Source: Comamonas sp. GB3 AK4-5 (GTDB lineage Bacteria; Pseudomonadota; Gammaproteobacteria; Burkholderiales; Burkholderiaceae_C). From it: a DNA stretch of 64,000 nucleotides. Location of the stretch: the NCBI RefSeq assembly GCF_041320665.1, contig NZ_CP166730.1, positions 310,001 to 374,000 of the forward strand, in the 5' to 3' direction. Below the pieces are notes generated by a model. That model was given only the letters and a program-made list of their open reading frames with translations. It was not told the DNA's origin and did not search any database. Both the position numbers and the translations under genes were made by a program. Numbering within the stretch: the stretch's first letter is position 1; every line of letters starts with the position of its first letter. Shown one piece after another: positions 58,824 through 64,000 of this stretch.

Positions 58824-58948
58824 AATTTGGGGCTTCGCTAATTTCTAGCGGAGTTTTATCAACCTTCTTTCGCGCGTTGCCCGCAAGGGCGCAAGTGCGC
58901 AACGCTGGGCCAATTGCAGTTACAGCGGCGAAAGTTTTGGAGAAACAA

Positions 58949-59623
58949 ATGAGTCTGAGCAACTCCCTGGGGTTGCTGGGCCGCAAGGTGGGCATGATGC
59001 GTCTGTTTACCGATGATGGGGACGCAGTGCCTGTCACGGTGGTGGATGTATCCAACAACCGAGTGACCCAGGTCAAAACCCAAGAGAACGATGGCTATGT
59101 GGCCCTGCAGGTCACTTTCGGTGCACGCAAGGCCTCTCGCGTGACCAAGCCAGAAGCCGGCCACCTTGCCAAGGCAGGTGTGGAAGCCGGTGAAGTGACC
59201 CAAGAATTCCGTGTGACCGAAGAAACCGCTGCCAAGTACGCAGCCGGTGCAGCCCTGCCCGTGGCCGAGCTGTTCGCTGTCGGTCAAAAGGTGGACGTGC
59301 AAGGCACCTCCATCGGCAAGGGCTTCCAAGGCACGATCAAGCGTCACAACTTCGGTGCACAACGCGCTTCGCACGGTAACAGCCGTTCGCACCGCGTGCC
59401 CGGTTCTATCGGTATGGCACAAGACCCCGGTCGCGTGTTTCCCGGTAAGCGCATGTCTGGCCATATGGGTGACGTGGCCGTCACGACCCAAAACCTCGAC
59501 GTGGTTCGCATCGACGAAGCGCGTCAATTGCTCTTGATCAAGGGCGCAATCCCTGGCTCCAAGGGCGGTTTCGTGTCTGTGCGTCCCGCCATCAAGGCCA
59601 AAGCTTCTAAAGGAGCGAACTAA
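58949..59623 (+). CDS. rplC: Ribosomal protein L3
   Basis: 224 residues. An early assembly protein of the large subunit. Start at 58949 preceded by GGAG; the 24-codon upstream frame is not conserved. [20 protein letters not shown] and [14 protein letters not shown] are diagnostic. One base of its stop codon is shared with the rplD start. Confidence 0.99.
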   Translation: MSLSNSLGLLGRKVGMMRLFTDDGDAVPVTVVDVSNNRVTQVKTQENDGYVALQVTFGARKASRVTKPEAGHLAKAGVEAGEVTQEFRVTEETAAKYAAGAALPVAELFAVGQKVDVQGTSIGKGFQGTIKRHNFGAQRASHGNSRSHRVPGSIGMAQDPGRVFPGKRMSGHMGDVAVTTQNLDVVRIDEARQLLLIKGAIPGSKGGFVSVRPAIKAKASKGAN

Positions 59624-60243
59624 TGCAGCTCGAACTCCTGAATGAACAAGGCCAGGCCGCATCCAAGTGCGATGTGCCTGAAACCGTGTTCGGCCGTGAT
59701 TTCAACGAAGACCTGGTCCACCAGATCGTGACCGCCTACCGTGCCAACGCACGCCAAGGCACCCGCGCTCAGAAGGACCGTGAGCAAGTGCGTCACACCA
59801 CTGCCAAGCCTTTCAAGCAAAAGGGCACTGGCCGCGCACGTGCTGGTATGTCGTCCTCGCCCCTGTGGCGTGGCGGCGGTCGCATCTTCCCGAATCTGCC
59901 TGAAGAAAACTTCGCGCAGAAGATCAACAAGAAGATGTACCGCGCCGGTATGGCTTCCATCCTGTCGCAGCTGGCCCGCGAAGGCCGCCTGGCCGTGGTG
60001 GACTCCCTGACGCTGGAATCGCCGAAGACCAAGGTCCTGGCTGACAAGCTCAAGTCCATGAACCTGCAATCGGTGATGGTGATCGCCGATGAAATCGACG
60101 AAAACCTGTACCTGGCTTCGCGCAACCTGAAGAACGTGTTCGTGGTGGAAGCTCGCTACGCCGATCCCGTTTCGCTGATCCATTACAAGAAAGTGCTCGT
60201 CACCAAGGGCGCAATCGACAAACTCAAGGAGATGTTCGCATGA
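59623..60243 (+). CDS. rplD: Ribosomal protein L4
   Basis: 206 residues. Its long loop ([20 protein letters not shown], near residue 66) lines the exit tunnel; in E. coli L4 also represses its own operon. Start overlaps the rplC stop and its end overlaps rplW by four bases (ATGA). Confidence 0.99.
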   Translation: MQLELLNEQGQAASKCDVPETVFGRDFNEDLVHQIVTAYRANARQGTRAQKDREQVRHTTAKPFKQKGTGRARAGMSSSPLWRGGGRIFPNLPEENFAQKINKKMYRAGMASILSQLAREGRLAVVDSLTLESPKTKVLADKLKSMNLQSVMVIADEIDENLYLASRNLKNVFVVEARYADPVSLIHYKKVLVTKGAIDKLKEMFA

Positions 60244-60554
60244 GCACGCTCAAGTTTGACGAAGGTCGTCTGATGCAAGTGCTGGTTGCTCCCATCGTGT
60301 CCGAAAAGGCCACCATGGTTGCTGAAAAGTCCAACGCTGTGACATTCAAGGTGCTGCAGAACGCCACCAAGCCTGAGATCAAGGCCGCTGTTGAACTGTT
60401 GTTCAAGGTGGAAGTGGCTGGCGTTTCCGTGGTGAACACCAAGGGCAAGACCAAGCGCTTCGGCAAGACCGTGGGCCGCCGTGACAACGTGCGCAAGGCT
60501 TACGTGATGCTCAAGCCCGGTCAAGAGCTGAACCTGTCTGGGGAGGCTGCTTAA
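60240..60554 (+). CDS. rplW: Ribosomal protein L23
   Basis: 104 residues at the tunnel exit, where trigger factor and SRP bind in other bacteria. [20 protein letters not shown] is typical. Coupled to rplD by overlap. Confidence 0.99.
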   Translation: MSTLKFDEGRLMQVLVAPIVSEKATMVAEKSNAVTFKVLQNATKPEIKAAVELLFKVEVAGVSVVNTKGKTKRFGKTVGRRDNVRKAYVMLKPGQELNLSGEAA

Positions 60555-60556
60555 TC

Positions 60557-61381
60557 ATGGCTGTTATCAAAATCAAGCCCACTTCGCCCGGTCAACGCGG
60601 CGCAGTGAAGGTGACCCGGGACCACCTGCACAAGGGTGCCCCTCACGCCCCCCTGCTGGAATCGCAATTCCAGAAGGCCGGTCGTAACAACAACGGTCAC
60701 ATCACCACCCGTCACAAGGGCGGTGGCCACAAGCACCACTACCGTGTGGTGGACTTCAAGCGCGACAAGGACGGTATCCCCGCCAAGGTTGAGCGCATTG
60801 AGTACGACCCCAACCGTACGGCCCACATCGCTCTGGTGTGCTATGCCGACGGCGAGCGTCGCTACATCATTGCTCCTCGCAACTTGGAAGTGGGCGCAAC
60901 CATCATCAGCGGCTCTGAAGCGCCGATCCGCGTGGGTAACACCCTGCCGATCCGCAACATCCCTGTGGGTTCGACCATCCACTGCATCGAGCTGCAACCT
61001 GCAGGTGGCGCGCAAATCGCCCGCTCCGCTGGTACCTCGGCTACGTTGCTGGCCCGTGAAGGCGTCTACGCTCAAGTGCGTATGCGTTCCGGCGAAGTGC
61101 GCAAGATTCATATCGAGTGCCGCGCCACCATCGGTGAAGTCGCCAACGAAGAGCACAGCCTGCGCCAACTGGGCAAGGCCGGTGTGAAGCGTTGGATGGG
61201 TATCCGCCCAACCGTCCGCGGCGTTGCCATGAACCCGGTGGATCACCCCCACGGCGGTGGTGAAGGTCGTACCGGTGAAGGCCGTCACGCAGTTGACCCA
61301 TGGGGCAACCTGACGAAGGGCTACCGTACCCGTAACAACAAGCGCACACAAGTCATGATTGTGTCGCGTCGTAAAAAGTAA
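60557..61381 (+). CDS. rplB: Ribosomal protein L2
   Basis: 274 residues, near the peptidyl transferase centre. The conserved [19 protein letters not shown] (near residue 225) contains the His residue implicated in activity. It follows rplW by two bases. Confidence 0.99.
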   Translation: MAVIKIKPTSPGQRGAVKVTRDHLHKGAPHAPLLESQFQKAGRNNNGHITTRHKGGGHKHHYRVVDFKRDKDGIPAKVERIEYDPNRTAHIALVCYADGERRYIIAPRNLEVGATIISGSEAPIRVGNTLPIRNIPVGSTIHCIELQPAGGAQIARSAGTSATLLAREGVYAQVRMRSGEVRKIHIECRATIGEVANEEHSLRQLGKAGVKRWMGIRPTVRGVAMNPVDHPHGGGEGRTGEGRHAVDPWGNLTKGYRTRNNKRTQVMIVSRRKK

Positions 61382-61391
61382 GGGGTAGCAA

Positions 61392-61667
61392 ATGACTCGT
61401 TCTCTCAAAAAGGGTCCGTTTGTTGACCATCACTTGCTGGCTAAGGTCGAAAAGGCCGTTGCCACCAAGGACAAGCGTCCTGTTAAGACCTGGTCGCGTC
61501 GCTCCATGGTTCTGCCCGATTTCATCGGTCTGACCATCGCTGTGCACAACGGCAAGCAACACGTGCCGGTCTACATCACCGACCAAATGGTGGGTCACAA
61601 GTTGGGCGAATTCGCTCTGACTCGTACCTTCAAGGGTCACCCCGCCGACAAGAAGGCCAAGAAGTAA
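61392..61667 (+). CDS. rpsS: Ribosomal protein S19
   Basis: 91 residues, [20 protein letters not shown] and [17 protein letters not shown]. Small-subunit head protein, complete length. Confidence 0.99.
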   Translation: MTRSLKKGPFVDHHLLAKVEKAVATKDKRPVKTWSRRSMVLPDFIGLTIAVHNGKQHVPVYITDQMVGHKLGEFALTRTFKGHPADKKAKK

Positions 61668-61676
61668 GGAACGACC

Positions 61677-62009
61677 ATGTCTGAAACACGTGCAGTCCTC
61701 CGTGGCGTCCGCTTGTCGGTTGACAAGGGTCGCCTGGTCGCGGATCTGATCCGCGGCAAGAAGGTGGACCAAGCTCTGAACATCCTCGCTTTCACGCAGA
61801 AAAAAGCTGCCGTGATCGTGAAGAAGGTGCTGGAGTCCGCCATCGCCAACGCTGAACACAACGATGGCGCCGACATCGACGATCTGAAGGTCAAGACCAT
61901 CTTCGTCGAACAAGGCACCACGCTCAAGCGTTTCACCGCTCGCGCCAAGGGCCGCGGCAACCGCATCAGCAAACCCACCTGCCACATCTACGTGACCGTG
62001 GGTAACTGA
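61677..62009 (+). CDS. rplV: Ribosomal protein L22
   Basis: 110 residues. Its beta-hairpin ([18 protein letters not shown]) reaches the exit tunnel constriction. Full length; AAGGA precedes the start. Confidence 0.99.
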   Translation: MSETRAVLRGVRLSVDKGRLVADLIRGKKVDQALNILAFTQKKAAVIVKKVLESAIANAEHNDGADIDDLKVKTIFVEQGTTLKRFTARAKGRGNRISKPTCHIYVTVGN

Positions 62010-62025
62010 GGCCTAAAGGAAGAAT

Positions 62026-62895
62026 ATGGGACAGAAAATCCATCCTACCGGCTTCCGTCTGGCGGTGAGCCGCAATTGGGCAAGCCGTTGGTACGCAAGC
62101 AACCGTGACTTCGCTGGCATGCTGGCCGAAGACATCAAGGTGCGTGAATACCTGAAGGCCAAGCTGAAGAACGCCGCTGTGGCGCGCATTCTGATCGAGC
62201 GTCCTGCCAAGAACGCCCGTATCACCATTTTCTCGGCACGTCCGGGTGTGGTGATCGGCAAGAAGGGTGAAGACATCGAGGCCCTGAAGAAGGAACTCGC
62301 TACTCGCCTGGGCGTGCCTGTTGCTGTGAACATCGAAGAAGTGCGCAAGCCCGAAATCGATGCCAAGCTGATCGCTGACTCGATCACCCAGCAGCTGGAA
62401 AAGCGCATCATGTTCCGTCGCGCCATGAAGCGCGCCATGCAGAACGCCATGCGTCTGGGTGCCCAAGGCATCAAGATCATGTCGTCCGGTCGTCTGAACG
62501 GCATCGAAATCGCACGTACCGAGTGGTACCGCGAAGGTCGCGTGCCACTGCACACCCTGCGTGCCGACATCGACTATGGCTTCTCTGAAGCCAAGACCAC
62601 CTACGGCATCATTGGCGTGAAGGTCTGGGTCTACAAGGGTGATACCTTGGGCCGCAACGATCTGCCCGCCGTGGAAACGCCCCGTCCTGACGATGAGCGT
62701 CGTCCTCGCGGTCCTCGCCGCGATGGCCGCCGTGATGGTCGCGATGGTGCAGGCCGTGGTGCTCGCCGCCCTGCCGGTGGTAATGCGGCTCCTGCTGACG
62801 GTAGCGACAAGGCTGCCGCCGCTGGCGCTGACTCCGTTAAGCGCGTTCGCAAGGCTGACGCGCCCGCTACAGCAGCGGACGGTAAAGGAGAATAA
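62026..62895 (+). CDS. rpsC: Ribosomal protein S3 with an extended C-terminal tail
   Basis: 289 residues. The KH domain and core (about residues 1-210) are standard ([40 protein letters not shown]). After [12 protein letters not shown] the protein continues with an Arg/Gly/Asp-rich then Ala-rich tail of roughly 70 residues, making it longer than E. coli S3 (233). Such tails occur in other Burkholderiales S3 proteins; the tail is probably disordered on the solvent side. Confidence 0.98.
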   Translation: MGQKIHPTGFRLAVSRNWASRWYASNRDFAGMLAEDIKVREYLKAKLKNAAVARILIERPAKNARITIFSARPGVVIGKKGEDIEALKKELATRLGVPVAVNIEEVRKPEIDAKLIADSITQQLEKRIMFRRAMKRAMQNAMRLGAQGIKIMSSGRLNGIEIARTEWYREGRVPLHTLRADIDYGFSEAKTTYGIIGVKVWVYKGDTLGRNDLPAVETPRPDDERRPRGPRRDGRRDGRDGAGRGARRPAGGNAAPADGSDKAAAAGADSVKRVRKADAPATAADGKGE

Positions 62896-62897
62896 AC

Positions 62898-63314
62898 ATG
62901 CTGCAACCTGCACGCCGCAAGTTCCGTAAGGAACAAAAAGGCCGCAACACCGGCATCGCTACACGTGGCAACTCCGTTGCCTTCGGCGATTTCGGTCTGA
63001 AGTCCACGGATCGTGGCCGTCTGACGGCCCGCCAGATCGAAGCCGCACGTCGTGCGATTTCCCGTCACGTCAAGCGTGGTGGCCGCATCTGGATCCGCGT
63101 GTTCCCGGACAAGCCAATCTCTACCAAGCCCGCAGAAGTGCGTATGGGTAACGGTAAGGGCAACCCCGAGTACTACGTGGCCGAAATCCAGCCCGGTAAG
63201 GTGATCTACGAAATCGTGGGTGTGCCTGAAGAGTTGGCCCGTGAAGCGTTCCGCCTGGCTGCCGCCAAGCTGCCGCTGCGCACGACCTTCGTGTCCCGTC
63301 AAATTGGTGCTTAA
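62898..63314 (+). CDS. rplP: Ribosomal protein L16
   Basis: 138 residues, [20 protein letters not shown]. Needed for A-site tRNA binding on the large subunit. The gap to rpsC is two bases. Confidence 0.99.
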   Translation: MLQPARRKFRKEQKGRNTGIATRGNSVAFGDFGLKSTDRGRLTARQIEAARRAISRHVKRGGRIWIRVFPDKPISTKPAEVRMGNGKGNPEYYVAEIQPGKVIYEIVGVPEELAREAFRLAAAKLPLRTTFVSRQIGA

Positions 63315-63324
63315 GGAGATCAAC

Positions 63325-63522
63325 ATGACGAAATCTGCTGAACTCCGCCAAAAAGACGTGGCTGGCCTGGAAGCTGAAGTGAAGTCCTTGCAAAAGGCCC
63401 ACTTCGGTCTGCGTATGCAAAAGGCCACGCAACAACTGGGCAACACTGCGACCATCAAGGCTACCCGCCGCGACATCGCTCGTGCCAAGACCATCCTTGC
63501 TGAAAAGCAAGCCGCCAAGTAA
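63325..63522 (+). CDS. rpmC: Ribosomal protein L29
   Basis: 65 residues, too short for a simple long-frame scan. It starts at 63325 with AAGGAG upstream ([20 protein letters not shown]). Full length for the family; near the tunnel exit. Confidence 0.98.
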   Translation: MTKSAELRQKDVAGLEAEVKSLQKAHFGLRMQKATQQLGNTATIKATRRDIARAKTILAEKQAAK

Positions 63523-63532
63523 GGAAGCCGAC

Positions 63533-63802
63533 ATGACGGAAGCTAAAAAATCCCTCAAGCGCACCTTGATTGGCAAGGTGGTCAGCGACAAGCGCGCCAA
63601 GACCGTGACGGTTCTGGTCGAGCGCAGCGTGAAGCACCCGATCTACGACAAGATCGTGGTGAAGTCGAGCAAGTACCACGCTCACGATGAAGAAGGCCAG
63701 TACAAGCTGGGCGACACCATCGAGATCACGGAAAGCCGCCCGCTGTCCAAGACCAAGAACTGGGTTGCGACCCGTCTGGTGCAAAAGGCCGGTCTGCTCT
63801 AA
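63533..63802 (+). CDS. rpsQ: Ribosomal protein S17
   Basis: 89 residues, start at 63533 with AAGGA upstream ([20 protein letters not shown]). [20 protein letters not shown] is diagnostic. It is the last gene of this ribosomal block; a terminator follows, so rplN and the spc genes are not continuous with it here. Confidence 0.99.
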   Translation: MTEAKKSLKRTLIGKVVSDKRAKTVTVLVERSVKHPIYDKIVVKSSKYHAHDEEGQYKLGDTIEITESRPLSKTKNWVATRLVQKAGLL

Positions 63803-63832
63803 GCATTCATTTGCTCTGACAGCACTGTCTTG

Positions 63833-63864
63833 AAAAGCGACCCACAATGTGGGTCGCTTTTTTG
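63833..63864 (+). terminator. Intrinsic terminator of the S10-type operon
   Basis: A long stem AAAAGCGACCCACA/TGTGGGTCGCTTTT with loop-closing ATG and a run of six T, 30 bases past rpsQ. Confidence 0.92.
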
Positions 63865-63927
63865 TTTTCCGGGTCTTGCAAGCATGTCGCAGGCAGGCCG
63901 GAGGCACAACACCCTAGAGGACGCAAC

Positions 63928-64000
63928 ATGATCAAGGTCGGAGACACACTGCCCGCATGCAAGCTGATGGAATACGTGGAAGTGGAGGGCAATGGCTGCA
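63928..64000 (+). CDS. Peroxiredoxin (Prx5-like), N-terminal fragment
   Basis: The 24 codons visible read MIKVGDTLPACKLMEYVEVE, the usual start of AhpC/TSA-type thiol peroxidases of the Prx5/redoxin group that reduce peroxides. The catalytic Cys (normally near residue 45-50) lies outside the window. The start follows the rpsQ terminator by 63 bases, so it is a separate transcription unit. Confidence 0.75.
   Translation, partial: MIKVGDTLPACKLMEYVEVEGNGC

Overview
This 64 kb window is chromosomal DNA from a GC-rich betaproteobacterium, most likely of the family Comamonadaceae (Comamonas, Acidovorax and Delftia type). The evidence is the str and S10 ribosomal clusters, gatCAB placed next to mreBCD-mrdA, high-GC codon use, and dense families of short intergenic repeats. 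The genus is an inference, and no phage, plasmid or CRISPR locus was seen.

Layout. 1-12.5 kb holds mixed metabolic and transport genes: an APC permease, a LysE exporter, a nitroreductase, serA, tRNA-Thr, a frameshifted phosphoethanolamine-transferase-like gene and an OPT transporter. 12.9-19.3 kb is a compact nitrite/NO module: norR divergent from nirK-ric-norZ, with three NorR-type GGT-N7-ACC sites and a sigma54 promoter. 19.4-26.2 kb carries an RNase H-like gene, pdxY, one strikingly AT-rich foreign gene, and gatCAB on the minus strand. 26.4-31.2 kb is the cell-shape cluster mreB-mreC-mreD-mrdA. 31.2-31.9 kb is a repeat-filled gap. 31.9-37.3 kb encodes an EamA transporter, a polar amino-acid ABC transporter with two paralogous binding proteins, and a TSUP exporter. 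37.7-43.4 kb has a GMC oxidoreductase and an MCE-type lipid transport operon (MlaE, MlaF, MlaD and PqiC-like lipoprotein). 43.7-53.5 kb holds bacteriohemerythrin, MarC, an SDR enzyme, dienelactone hydrolase, CorA, hemB and hemJ (divergent), VanZ, ferredoxin, a hydrolase and a penicillin-binding carboxypeptidase. 53.7-63.9 kb is rpsL-rpsG-fusA-tuf followed by rpsJ to rpsQ, ended by a strong terminator and the start of a peroxiredoxin gene.

How the genes work together. NirK would reduce nitrite to NO, NorZ would reduce NO to N2O, Ric would repair NO-damaged metal centres, and NorR would sense NO and fire the sigma54 promoter. No nitrate or N2O reductase is present in the window. MreBCD and PBP2 direct lateral wall growth, and the MCE operon moves lipid between the membranes.

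The most notable signals are: the NorR/sigma54 architecture in front of a NirK that carries an extra N-terminal cupredoxin; the AT-rich orphan gene with a restriction-system-like N-terminal reader domain; two 268-bp inverted-repeat elements; a family of repeats that supplies the stop codons of flanking genes; and two structured leader or small-RNA candidates ending in terminators upstream of hemJ and of the TSUP gene.
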